Origin: Alphaproteobacteria bacterium
GTDB taxonomy: Bacteria; Pseudomonadota; Alphaproteobacteria; Reyranellales; Reyranellaceae
Assembly: GCA_010032545.1 (NCBI GenBank)
Contig: RGPT01000018.1
Span: forward strand, 1 to 33,000
Length of the DNA stretch: 33,000 nucleotides
Direction of reading: 5' to 3'
Shown here: positions 1 through 7,642 of the stretch, in pieces
Position numbering within the stretch: the first letter of the stretch is position 1
How the letters are laid out: the number at the start of each line of letters is the position of its first letter
Position numbers and translations under genes: made by a program
Notes under the pieces: model-generated
Database searches by the model: none
Told to the model about the DNA's origin: nothing
What the model saw: only the letters and a program-made list of their open reading frames with translations

Positions 1-819
1 GGTCACCTGCTCTGCTGCGATACGCCGGCGGCGGATGAACTCGCTCGCCAACAGGATATAGGCCTGCGATCCGGCGCAGGCGTTGTCGTAAATCAGCACC
101 GGCAGGCCGTGCGAGGGCGCTTCGGCGATGCGGACGTTGCGCGGGATCGTGGTGCCGAACACCAGGTCGCCATAGTGGGCACGGACGTCGGCCTCGACCT
201 GCTGGCTGAGGGTCATGCGGCGGTCGACCATGGTCAGGACGACGCCGGCGATATGCAACTTGGGGTTGAGGCGTTTCCTGATGCGGTCGATCGTGGTGCC
301 GAGGGCGCCGATGCCCTCCAGCGCCAGGAACTCGGCCTGCAGCGGCACCAGCACGGCGTCGACGGCGACCAGGGCATTCAGGGTCACCAGGCCCAGCGAC
401 GGCGGGCAGTCGATCAGGATGGTCGTCCAGCGCGCCCGCGCGTCGTCCGTGGCGAGTGCCTCCAGCAGGCGATGTTCGCGCCGCTCCATGTCGATGAGTT
501 CGATCTCGGCGCCGGCGAGCGACGTTGCGGCCGGGATCACCGACAGGTTGGGGATCTGCGAGGCGCGCACGCAGTCGCCCAACGGCGACAGGCCGAGCAG
601 GAATTCATATGATCCAGGTGAGCGCTCACTTCTTGCAATACCAAGGCTGGTCGAGGCATTGCCCTGGGGATCGAGGTCGATCAGCAGCACCTGCTCGCCG
701 ACGGCGGCCAGCGCCGCGGCGAGGTTAATCGCCGTCGTGGTCTTTCCGACCCCGCCCTTTTGATTGGCGATCGCGAACACCTTTGGCGGTGTAGGCGCCG
801 ATTCGGAGGATGACGGCAT
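1..819 (-). CDS. parA: ParA chromosome-partitioning ATPase (C-terminal end cut)
   Basis: Cytoplasmic deviant-Walker ATPase that, with ParB bound at parS, segregates newly replicated origins. Read from the ATG at 819, the protein starts MPSSSESAPT and reaches the deviant Walker A motif KGGVGKTT at residues 21-28; DLDPQGNAST and IDCPPSLG, typical ParA motifs, follow. The frame stays open to base 1 (273 codons), ending YILLASEFIRR..., which is the usual ParA C-terminus, so only a few residues are missing. parB is expected just outside the left edge (inference from conserved order). The first 95 bases are shared with the 3' end of rsmG in another frame, suggesting co-transcription. Two parS sites lie 0.4 and 1 kb upstream. 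Confidence 0.95.
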   Translation of the reverse strand, partial: MPSSSESAPTPPKVFAIANQKGGVGKTTTAINLAAALAAVGEQVLLIDLDPQGNASTSLGIARSERSPGSYEFLLGLSPLGDCVRASQIPNLSVIPAATSLAGAEIELIDMERREHRLLEALATDDARARWTTILIDCPPSLGLVTLNALVAVDAVLVPLQAEFLALEGIGALGTTIDRIRKRLNPKLHIAGVVLTMVDRRMTLSQQVEADVRAHYGDLVFGTTIPRNVRIAEAPSHGLPVLIYDNACAGSQAYILLASEFIRRRRIAAEQVT

Positions 820-1318
820 CTAGGTCGGTCACGCTGTTGAAAGGCTTGCCGGGAATATCCCAGTCCTTCATGGCCTCGGTGAGTTCGGCCTGCCACTCTT
901 TCCCCTTGTGGAAAAGGCAAATAGCGGTATCCGTCCGGTGCGGCCGGGCCCATTCGAGCAACTGGCCGAGCGGCGCCAGCGCCCGCGCCGTCACGACATC
1001 GGCCTTCGTCGGCGATACCGCTTCGATGCGGCCAACCACGATTTTCGGTTGCTTTTTCAGGCCCATGCGGCGGCCGGCCTCGCCCAGAAACGCACTGGCT
1101 CTCTCGGGGATCAGGATCGCGAGCTGCGCCGAGTCGAGGACGTGACGCACCCAGATACCTTCTATGGTGGTGCGGCCGACCAGGTTGATGGCTTTTTGCC
1201 AGCGCACCAGCGTGTTGACCAACGCCTCGAGCTGGTCGCGTGTTTCACGTGAAACATCGGCCCCAAGCTGGCGCATTTCCCGCAGGAACAGATCCCGGCC
1301 CGACTGGATATGGCTCAT
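725..1318 (-). CDS. rsmG: RsmG 16S rRNA m7G527 methyltransferase, apparently missing its SAM-binding motif
   Basis: RsmG (GidB) uses SAM to methylate G527 (E. coli numbering) of 16S rRNA. The N-terminal half is typical (DVSRET at 21-26, RWQKAINLVG at 39-48, VRHVLDSAQLA at 57-67), as is ADVVTARALAPL at 106-117. Between about P71 and A76 the family's motif I (D-x-G-[ST]-G-x-G-x-P-G) and the following acidic strand are absent: LIPER runs straight into AFLGEAGRRMGL. Compared with E. coli RsmG about 36 residues are missing, in frame. The C-terminus, from about residue 174, reads 95 bases into parA. ATG at 1318, four bases after mnmG. The product is probably inactive as a methyltransferase, unless the deletion is an assembly error. 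Family identity is secure. Confidence 0.88.
   Translation of the reverse strand: MSHIQSGRDLFLREMRQLGADVSRETRDQLEALVNTLVRWQKAINLVGRTTIEGIWVRHVLDSAQLAILIPERASAFLGEAGRRMGLKKQPKIVVGRIEAVSPTKADVVTARALAPLGQLLEWARPHRTDTAICLFHKGKEWQAELTEAMKDWDIPGKPFNSVTDLDAVILRIGAYTAKGVRDRQSKGRGRKDHDGD
1241..1256. promoter_or_regulatory. parS centromere site (ParB binding), inside rsmG
   Basis: Perfect 16-bp palindrome TGTTTCACGTGAAACA, identical to the consensus bacterial parS. It lies inside rsmG and encodes the VSRET peptide, so the protein motif and the DNA site share the same bases. ParB nucleates here to form the segregation complex, working with ParA encoded next door. Confidence 0.97.
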
Positions 1319-1322
1319 GCGC

Positions 1323-3197
1323 CTAGGCTGCGCGGCGGCGGACGTATTTCAACAGGGCAACCAACGCCGCCGGGGTCACCCCCGAGATCCGGCCCGCTTG
1401 GCCGAGGGTTGCAGGCCGGTGCGCCTGGAGCTTTTGCCGGACTTCATTGGAAAGACCGCCGACCGCCCCATAGTCGAGGCCCTCCGGCAGATCCAGCGCC
1501 TCGTCGCGCCGATAGGCGCCGATATCCTGGCGCTGGCGCGTCAGATAGCCGGCGTAGCGGGCATCGATCGTGAGCTGTTCGGCGACGTCCCCGGCGATGG
1601 GCGAAAGCACTGGCCATAGGTCGACCAGCTGACTCCAGCCGATTTCGGGGTAGGCCAGGAGATCCAAGGCCGAACGCGCGACACCGTCCTGGTTGATGGC
1701 AATGCCCCGCTTGGCCAGTGCCGACGGGCTGATCTTCAAGCCGCCCGCCAATTCACGCGCTTCCGTGAGCGCCTGCTGTTTCACGTGAAACATTCGCGCA
1801 CGCTCGGAAGCGACGCAGCCGATCTCCATGCCGCGCGGCGTCAGCCGCTGGTCGGCATTGTCTGCCCGCAGCCAGAGGCGATACTCGGCCCTGGAGGTGA
1901 ACATCCGGTAGGGTTCGGTAACGCCCAAGGAGACCAAATCGTCAATCAAAACACCGAGATAGCCGTCGGCCCGGTCGACGACGAAGGGCTTTGCCAGCAC
2001 TGCATTCAACCCGGCGATCAGCCCTTGTGCTGCTGCTTCCTCATAGCCGGTCGTGCCGTTGATCTGGCCGGCCATGTAGAGGCCCGGAATCCGCCGCGTC
2101 TCCAGGGTCGCGCGCAATTCGCGGGGGTCGATATGGTCATACTCGATGGCATACCCCGGCCGCAGCATGGCGGCGTGCTCCAGCCCTGGGATCGTCTGCA
2201 AAATCTCGAGCTGCACGTCGCGGGGCAGGGAGGTCGAAATGCCGTTGGGATAGACGGTGTCGTCGTCCAGCCCTTCGGGCTCGAGGAAAATCTGATGCCT
2301 GTCTCGCCCAGCGAAACGAACAACCTTGTCCTCGATCGAGGGGCAGTAGCGCGGACCCACCCCCTCGATCTGACCGGAATACATCGGCGCGCGATGCAGA
2401 TTGGCGCGGATGATCGCATGCGTGGCCGCCGTCGTGGTCGTGATGTGGCAGGCGATCTGCGGCGTCGTGATCCGATCGGTGAGATACGAAAACGGCACCG
2501 GCGGATCGTCGCCGTCCTGGCGTTCCAGCCCGCTGTAATCGATGGTGCGGCCGTCGAGCCGGGCCGGCGTCCCGGTTTTGAGCCGCCCCAGCGCGAACCC
2601 CAGCCGATGCAACGTCTGCGCGAGTGCCGTGGAGGGTTCTTCAACCCCATCCCCTTGCCCCGGGCCACGCGCGCGGCCGGCCGGAATCTGCGTTTCGCCC
2701 ATATGGATCAGGCCCCGCAGGAACGTCCCCGTGGTCAGGATCACGCGGCCTGCGCCGATTTCCCGGCCCGACTCCGTAATCACGCCGGCACAAGCCCCGC
2801 TCGCATCGAGAATGATATCCGCAACCGGATCCGCCCGGATCTCGAGCCCCGGCTGTTCTGCCAATAGCGCCTGCACGGCGGCGCGATAGAGCTTGCGGTC
2901 GGCCTGGGCGCGCGGCCCGCGGACCGCCGGCCCCTTGGAGAGATTGAGCGTGCGGAACTGGATGCCCGCCCGGTCGATCGCCCGGCCCATGATCCCGTCC
3001 AGGGCGTCGATCTCGCGCACCAGATGGCCCTTGCCGAGGCCCCCGATCGCCGGATTGCACGACATCTCGCCGACGGTTTCGAGCCGGTGGGTGAGCAGCA
3101 GGGTGCGGGCGCCCAGCCGCGCCGACGCGGCCGCGGCCTCGCAGCCGGCATGGCCGCCGCCCACCACGATCACGTCATAAGGAAAGGCCCGTTGCAT
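1323..3197 (-). CDS. mnmG: MnmG (GidA) tRNA U34 carboxymethylaminomethyl synthase, FAD subunit
   Basis: FAD protein that with MnmE builds the cmnm5 group on wobble uridine 34 of certain tRNAs. Starting at the ATG at 3197 gives 624 residues, the normal length. The dinucleotide-binding GGGHAG is at residues 13-18 and the GidA signatures [15 protein letters not shown] and [12 protein letters not shown] are present; the C-terminal helical MnmE/tRNA-binding domain ends [11 protein letters not shown]. The frame is open 17 codons further upstream (to 3248), but those residues precede the family's normal N-terminus. rsmG follows after four bases, so the two are likely co-transcribed with parA. A parS site inside the gene encodes FHVKQ. 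No missing segments were seen in this protein. Confidence 0.97.
   Translation of the reverse strand: MQRAFPYDVIVVGGGHAGCEAAAASARLGARTLLLTHRLETVGEMSCNPAIGGLGKGHLVREIDALDGIMGRAIDRAGIQFRTLNLSKGPAVRGPRAQADRKLYRAAVQALLAEQPGLEIRADPVADIILDASGACAGVITESGREIGAGRVILTTGTFLRGLIHMGETQIPAGRARGPGQGDGVEEPSTALAQTLHRLGFALGRLKTGTPARLDGRTIDYSGLERQDGDDPPVPFSYLTDRITTPQIACHITTTTAATHAIIRANLHRAPMYSGQIEGVGPRYCPSIEDKVVRFAGRDRHQIFLEPEGLDDDTVYPNGISTSLPRDVQLEILQTIPGLEHAAMLRPGYAIEYDHIDPRELRATLETRRIPGLYMAGQINGTTGYEEAAAQGLIAGLNAVLAKPFVVDRADGYLGVLIDDLVSLGVTEPYRMFTSRAEYRLWLRADNADQRLTPRGMEIGCVASERARMFHVKQQALTEARELAGGLKISPSALAKRGIAINQDGVARSALDLLAYPEIGWSQLVDLWPVLSPIAGDVAEQLTIDARYAGYLTRQRQDIGAYRRDEALDLPEGLDYGAVGGLSNEVRQKLQAHRPATLGQAGRISGVTPAALVALLKYVRRRAA
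1777..1792. promoter_or_regulatory. parS centromere site (ParB binding), inside mnmG
   Basis: A second perfect copy of TGTTTCACGTGAAACA, 536 bases from the first and inside the mnmG reading frame, where it encodes part of MFHVKQQ. Two identical sites beside parA, about 11-12 kb from the proposed oriC, match the usual alphaproteobacterial centromere arrangement. Confidence 0.97.
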
Positions 3198-3263
3198 CGC
3201 CGGCCTTAAGTCGGGGAAGAGTGCCCCGAGGTCAAGGCCCCGGTGCACCTGCCATAGGTCCGC

Positions 3264-3878
3264 TCAACTCGAGAGGTGGCTGGTGTCGTTGATGCGCTCG
3301 ATCCGGACGTCGCCCGCGGCGGCGACCTCGATCTCGTTCAGGGTGCAGGGATCCTGGGACAGCCGCCAGTAGGCCGACAGGGGCTGATCGAGAAGTTGCA
3401 ACAACAGAGCGCGGTTGACGCTGTCGTGGCCAACCAGGACGACGGTATCGGTCGCATGCCGCCCCAGCACCATGCGCAGCACATCGGCCGTGCGCGCCAC
3501 CACGTCCTGCAGCGACTCGCCGCCGGGAAAGCGCACGAGGTGGGGCTTCTCGCGCCACAGCCGATAGGCGGCCGGCGTCTCGGCGCTTACCTCCTCATGG
3601 GTGCGCATCTGCCAGGCGCCGTAGTCGATATCGCCCAGCCCGTCGTGGACCGAGGCCGCGATCCCGCAGGCCGCGGCAATCTTGCCTCCGGTCACCGCGC
3701 AGCGCTGCAGCGGGCTGGTATAGACGGCGGCGGGCTTCCAGTGCGCCGCGATGCGCGCCGCCAGCGCGTCGGCCTGGGCGAGGCCGTGATCGGTGAGGGC
3801 CAACTCGGCACGGCCGCGAAAGCGGGCGGGCTTGATGCCATCGACGTGGCCGTGTCGGGTGAGGAGAATCCTAGTCAT
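3264..3878 (-). CDS. Histidine phosphatase family protein (phosphoglycerate-mutase-like)
   Basis: 204-residue cytoplasmic protein of the histidine phosphatase superfamily, which forms a phosphohistidine on the RHG motif. The motif TRHGH is at residues 7-11 and the second catalytic region LVGHDSVNRALL lies near residue 150. The conserved YTSPLQRCAVTG and the acidic GLGDIDYGAW segment are also visible. CobC (alpha-ribazole phosphatase), broad-specificity phosphatases and cofactor-dependent phosphoglycerate mutases share this fold; nothing nearby fixes the substrate, and no cobalamin genes are in view. It starts at the ATG at 3878 and lies 66 bases upstream of mnmG in the same direction, so it may be the first gene of the mnmG-rsmG-parA unit. 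The substrate cannot be called. Confidence 0.85.
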   Translation of the reverse strand: MTRILLTRHGHVDGIKPARFRGRAELALTDHGLAQADALAARIAAHWKPAAVYTSPLQRCAVTGGKIAAACGIAASVHDGLGDIDYGAWQMRTHEEVSAETPAAYRLWREKPHLVRFPGGESLQDVVARTADVLRMVLGRHATDTVVLVGHDSVNRALLLQLLDQPLSAYWRLSQDPCTLNEIEVAAAGDVRIERINDTSHLSS

Positions 3879-4013
3879 GGCCGCAGTCTAGCAACTGTTG
3901 CCCGTCCGCCACATGCGGGAACGTCCGTGATCGTCCCGGCAACCCGCTACCCCATCCGCCGTTGACCCCGCGACGCCCTCATCCCGAGGCATTCAACCCA
4001 CTGGGGAAATCAA

Positions 4014-4973
4014 ATGAAGAAGGCTCTTCTGGCGGCTGTTGCGAGTCTCGTTCTGCCCGCAGCGGTCCAGGCACAATCCATGTTCACGCCCGGCCCGTCC
4101 AATCCCGGCTTCTACGTCGGCATCGAAGGCGGCGGCAACTGGCTGCTGAACAGCAGCAACTACAACATGGACATCGGCTATGCGGCCGGCGGCGTCATGG
4201 GCTACGACTTTGTCGGTCCGCGCCTCGAACTCGAAGGCGTGTTCCGCAGCAACAACGGCCGCGGCACGGCCAACTTCGGCAACGTGTTCAGCAACGTGAG
4301 CGGCCGCATCGAGCAGCTCTCCGTCATGGCCAACCTGCTCTACGACTTCATGCCGGGCGCCACCATCACCCCCTACGTCGGCGCCGGTGCCGGCATCGCT
4401 TTCGCCGATGCCTCGATCAACGGCTGCTCGCTCTGCAGCACGCAGTTCGCCTACCAGGGCATCGTCGGTCTCGGTTGGAACGTCGACCAGAACATCCGCG
4501 TCAATCTCGACGGTCGTTACTACGGCACGACCAGTCCCGGCACCTACCAGAACAACAACATCACGGCGATGCTGAGCCTTACCTACAAGTTCGGCCAGCC
4601 GGCGATGACCGCCGCGCCGGCGCCGGCCGCCGCCGCGATCGCGCCGCCGTCGTTCATGGTGTTTTTCGACTGGGACCGCTCGAACCTCTCCGACCAGGCC
4701 CTGAACACGGTCAAGCAGGCGGCGAGCTCCTACAAGACCAAGGGCAACGCCCGCATCACCGCCACCGGCCACACCGATACGTCGGGTGCGGAAGCCTACA
4801 ACATGGCGCTGTCGCTGCGCCGTGCGAACACGGTCAAGGACGCGCTGGTGCGTGAAGGCGTACCCGCCACCGCCATCTCCGTTGTCGGCCGCGGCGAGGC
4901 GGGCCTGCTGGTCCAGACGGCAGACGGTGTGCGCGAGCCCCAGAACCGCCGCGTCGAGATCGTCATCCAGTAG
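4014..4973 (+). CDS. OmpA-family outer-membrane beta-barrel protein with peptidoglycan-binding domain
   Basis: 319-residue outer-membrane protein. Residues 1-21 form a Sec signal peptide (MKKALLAAVASLVLPAAVQA, cleaved before QS). Residues about 30-195 alternate polar and aromatic residues with GFYVGIEGGG and a terminal LTYKFG strand, as in 8-stranded OmpA/Opacity-type barrels. A short Ala/Pro linker (about 197-214) leads to a C-terminal OmpA domain with TGHTDTSG and NMALSLRRANTV, which bind peptidoglycan diaminopimelate. The family role is anchoring the outer membrane to the wall. ATG at 4014 has GGGGA about nine bases upstream. It is a single-gene unit, opposite in direction to its neighbours and closed by a strong terminator. 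Sub-family and any porin activity are unknown. Confidence 0.93.
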   Translation: MKKALLAAVASLVLPAAVQAQSMFTPGPSNPGFYVGIEGGGNWLLNSSNYNMDIGYAAGGVMGYDFVGPRLELEGVFRSNNGRGTANFGNVFSNVSGRIEQLSVMANLLYDFMPGATITPYVGAGAGIAFADASINGCSLCSTQFAYQGIVGLGWNVDQNIRVNLDGRYYGTTSPGTYQNNNITAMLSLTYKFGQPAMTAAPAPAAAAIAPPSFMVFFDWDRSNLSDQALNTVKQAASSYKTKGNARITATGHTDTSGAEAYNMALSLRRANTVKDALVREGVPATAISVVGRGEAGLLVQTADGVREPQNRRVEIVIQ

Positions 4974-4992
4974 CCTCGAATCGAACGAACGG

Positions 4993-5024
4993 AGCGGGCA
5001 GCACGATCGTGCCGCCCGCTTTTT
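4993..5024 (+). terminator. Intrinsic terminator of the ompA-like gene
   Basis: A hairpin with 14-base arms and one mismatch (left arm AGCGGGCAGCACGA, from 4993) and essentially no loop, followed by five T at 5020-5024. It starts 19 bases after the ompA-like stop. The reverse strand has no T-run after the stem, so it should act only on plus-strand transcripts. Confidence 0.85.
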
Positions 5025-5034
5025 CGCGCCCGGC

Positions 5035-6321
5035 CTACTTCCCGATGCAGAAATCGCGAAAAATCACGTCCAGCAATTCCTCGACCCGCACCGTGCCGGT
5101 GATGCGCCCAATGGCGCGTAGGGCCAGGCGCAGATCCTCGGCGGCGAGCGCAATCTCCGGCGCCACCAGCGCGCGGCCGAGGGAAGCGTGGGCCTCGGCC
5201 AGCGCCTCGCGATGGCGCGTGCGGGTGAGCGGCGGCGCGCCCCCCTGATCCCTGGCACCTTCGTCCATCAACGCGCCGGCCGCGCTTTCCAGCCGCGCCA
5301 GCAGCTCGGGCAGGCCTTCGCCGCTCCGGGCCGACAGCGGCACGGTTTCCGCGGCGGGGTCCGCCGGCGCGAGATCCACCTTGTTCAGCACCACGATATC
5401 GCGCGCGGGATCCCAGTTTTCGGTCTCGGCCGTGAGCGTTCGCATCGCCGCCTTCCAGTCGCCCGACGCGTCGAGCACCAGCAGGCGAAGGTCGGCCTGG
5501 GCGGCGCGGGCGCGGGCGCGGCGCACGCCTTCCTGCTCGATCGCATCGCCCGACTCGCGCAGGCCCGCGGTGTCGGCCAGCACCACCGGCCAGCCGCCGA
5601 GGTCGAGATGGACTTCGATGATGTCGCGCGTGGTGCCCGCGGTTTCGGAGACGATGGCGGCGTCGCGGCGCGCGAGCAGATTGAGCAGCGACGACTTGCC
5701 GGCGTTGGGCGGGCCGATGATGGCAATGTGCAGCCCCTCGCGCAGCCGCTCGCCGCGGCGGTCGACGAGATGGGCGCCGATGCCGTCCTGCAATCGTACG
5801 ATGCCGTCGCGTACGCCTTGCGCAAGGCCCGCTTGCAGGGCAAGCCGTCGCTGTTGCTCGGTCTCGGCCGCGACCAGGTCGGCGATGCCTTCGGCTTCGG
5901 TGAGATCGAGCTTGCCGTGCTCGAAGGCGCGGCGCGTAAACTCGCCGGGCTCCGCCAGCCGGCAAAGATCCAGTCGCCGGATGGCTTCCAACGCTGCGCC
6001 CACGACAGCGCGGCCGCCGTGCAGATGCAGCTCGGCCATCGGCTCGCCGGTCTCGGTGTGGGGCGCCTCGAACCAGACCACCAGGCCGCGGTCGATCGCC
6101 TCGCCGCTCAGCGGATCGTGGAGCGTGCGCAGCACCATGCGGCGCGGCGCCGGCAGGGCAGGATTGCGCGCCGACCGGCCGCGCTGAAAGGCACCCGGCT
6201 CGGTGAGGAAGACCAGCACATCGGCAGCGCGCGGACCGCTCAGGCGAACAACGCAAAGAGCGCCCGGACGGGCCCGCGATGGGGCGGGCGTGCCCAAGGC
6301 GTAGATCGTCGAGCCGTCCAT
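5035..6321 (-). CDS. mnmE: MnmE tRNA-modification GTPase with shortened helical domain
   Basis: GTPase partner of MnmG in tRNA U34 modification. The N-terminal tetrahydrofolate-binding domain carries the usual LHLHGG and PGEFTRRAFEHGKLDLTEAEG. The G domain has GPPNAGKSS (G1, 203-211), AGTTRD (G2), DTAGLRE (G3) and NKVD (G4). The C-terminus is the diagnostic CIGK (425-428), whose Cys is functionally important in the family. The protein is 428 residues against about 440-455 usual. In the helical linker LQAGLAQGVRDG passes quickly to RRGERLREG; the conserved block containing the IDFPDE sequence is missing, about 34 residues by comparison with E. coli, in frame. The stop faces the ompA-like terminator; the start abuts the preceding HhH gene. 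Confidence 0.95.
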   Translation of the reverse strand: MDGSTIYALGTPAPSRARPGALCVVRLSGPRAADVLVFLTEPGAFQRGRSARNPALPAPRRMVLRTLHDPLSGEAIDRGLVVWFEAPHTETGEPMAELHLHGGRAVVGAALEAIRRLDLCRLAEPGEFTRRAFEHGKLDLTEAEGIADLVAAETEQQRRLALQAGLAQGVRDGIVRLQDGIGAHLVDRRGERLREGLHIAIIGPPNAGKSSLLNLLARRDAAIVSETAGTTRDIIEVHLDLGGWPVVLADTAGLRESGDAIEQEGVRRARARAAQADLRLLVLDASGDWKAAMRTLTAETENWDPARDIVVLNKVDLAPADPAAETVPLSARSGEGLPELLARLESAAGALMDEGARDQGGAPPLTRTRHREALAEAHASLGRALVAPEIALAAEDLRLALRAIGRITGTVRVEELLDVIFRDFCIGK

Positions 6322-6657
6322 CTAGGTCCGCTTTTGCGGCGCCGGGCGAGCCGGCGCCGGCGCAGCGGGCGGCGGCCGCGCCATCACCTTGTCGGCAATC
6401 TTCTCGTAGAGGGATTCTGGGATCAGCCGGCGCTCGACCAACTCGGTCTTGGCCTTGAACGGCCGCGCCCGGATAATGGCGTCGGCCCGTACCTCGCCGA
6501 TGCCGTCGAGCGTCATGAGGTCGTCGCGGCTCGCGTTGTTGAGGTCGATCAGGTTGGAAGCAGGCGGCGGCGCGGCCGGCGCGGCCCGGGTCTGCGCGAA
6601 GGAAGGTGCCGCGAACGCCAGCAACGCGAGGGTGATCAGGGCGAGGATCGGTCTCAT
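6322..6657 (-). CDS. Secreted ComEA-like helix-hairpin-helix protein
   Basis: 111 residues. An N-terminal signal peptide (MRPILALITLALLAFAAPSFA, cleaved before QT) predicts export to the periplasm. A Pro/Ala linker leads to one helix-hairpin-helix unit, LIDLNNASRDDLMTLDGIGEVRADAIIRARPF (reported here as residues about 36-68), which resembles the DNA-binding domain of ComEA and other small helix-hairpin-helix proteins. The C-terminus is a Pro/Ala-rich tail ending in QKRT. Periplasmic binding of DNA for natural transformation is the family precedent, but many alphaproteobacterial proteins of this shape have no tested role. It begins seven bases after the upstream binding-protein gene and ends one base before mnmE, so the three are probably one transcript. 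Confidence 0.8.
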   Translation of the reverse strand: MRPILALITLALLAFAAPSFAQTRAAPAAPPPASNLIDLNNASRDDLMTLDGIGEVRADAIIRARPFKAKTELVERRLIPESLYEKIADKVMARPPPAAPAPARPAPQKRT

Positions 6658-6664
6658 CGGGTGA

Positions 6665-7600
6665 CTATCTCACGATCTCGTCCCGGGCGGGACTGGCCAC
6701 CTGGGAATGGCCACCGGCGAATGGCCAGACGGGAGTGGGTCTCTGGGCGAAGGGCACTTTCCACCGCGTGTAGTTCGACCGGTCGATCAGCTCGGCAGGC
6801 ACCACGATCTCGGGCGGCACCGGTTTTCCCTCCAGATGGCGGAGCGCAGCCCGGGTGGCGATGGCGGCGATATTGAAGGCGCTGAAGTCGACGCTGGCCA
6901 GCATGCGGCCGTGTTCGATGTGATCGATGGCGGCAGGCAGGCCGTTGACGCCGACCACCGCGGCCGTCCGCCCCGCCTCGGCCAGCGCCTCCAGCGCACC
7001 AAAGGCCATGACATCGTTGGCGCACCAGACGCCGTCGATGCGCGGATGTTCCGTCAGCAGCTCGGCCATCGCCGTGCGCGCGGGTGGTGCCAGGAGATAG
7101 CCCACGCGCGACCCCAGCAGCCGTATGCCGGGGTTTTCGGCAATCGCTCGCTTCAACCCCACGGTGCGGTCGCGGGCCGTGGGGGCGCTCGGTGTACCGT
7201 CGAGGGCGACGATACAACCATTGCCGTCCAGTCCCCGGATGAGCGCCGTTGCCGCCGTATGTCCCACGCCCACGTCGTCGGAGCCCACGAAGGCGAGCGC
7301 CGGGCCCTTCATGCGGTTGATGATCAGCACGACCGGAATACCGGCGGCGGCAAACCGCGCCAGATCTTCTGCCATCGCCACGTCGTCGGCCGGGTTGAGC
7401 AGCACGGCATCGGGGCGTGCCGCCAGCGCCTCGCTCACCAGGGCCTTCTGCTGGCCGACATGGTCGGGCGTCTCCGGCACATAGTGAATGGTGGCGGCGC
7501 CTGCTTCGGCTGCCACCCGGTCGGCCGCCATCCGGGCTGCATCATAGGCCGGATTGACCCTGTTCTTGGTGAAGACGGCGAGGGTGAAAGGGCGGGGCAC
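6665..7600 (-). CDS. Periplasmic-binding-protein-like (type 1 sugar-binding) domain protein without a visible signal peptide
   Basis: 311 residues matching the substrate-binding fold of ribose/autoinducer-2-type ABC transporters and LacI effector domains. Seen in the sequence are the starting strand TLAVFTKNRVNPAYDAAR, LVSEALAARPDAVLLNPAD, IPVVLIINR, VGSDDVGVGHTAA, GVWCANDVMAFGALEAL and VVGVNGLPAAIDHI. The ATG at 7600 starts directly on the first strand (MPRPFTLAVF), with neither a hydrophobic signal sequence nor a DNA-binding helix-turn-helix. No ABC permease or ATPase gene is near. It may be a cytosolic sensor, or the start may lie elsewhere, although an upstream extension would collide with the divergent glnD 42 bases away. 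It is co-directional with the HhH gene and mnmE. The ligand is not predictable. Confidence 0.8.
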   Translation of the reverse strand: MPRPFTLAVFTKNRVNPAYDAARMAADRVAAEAGAATIHYVPETPDHVGQQKALVSEALAARPDAVLLNPADDVAMAEDLARFAAAGIPVVLIINRMKGPALAFVGSDDVGVGHTAATALIRGLDGNGCIVALDGTPSAPTARDRTVGLKRAIAENPGIRLLGSRVGYLLAPPARTAMAELLTEHPRIDGVWCANDVMAFGALEALAEAGRTAAVVGVNGLPAAIDHIEHGRMLASVDFSAFNIAAIATRAALRHLEGKPVPPEIVVPAELIDRSNYTRWKVPFAQRPTPVWPFAGGHSQVASPARDEIVR

Positions 7601-7642
7601 GCCCTATTTTAGACCATCGCCGCCCTGTAGTATCCCGCCGCC

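Noticed and set aside
3879-4013. Sigma-70-like promoter (TTGACC at 3962) for the ompA-like gene
   Set aside because: No acceptable -10 at the right spacing; not listed as a feature.
5188-6876. 562-codon plus-strand frame opposite mnmE and the HhH gene
   Set aside because: Antisense shadow; no domains, and it starts inside mnmE with no ribosome site.
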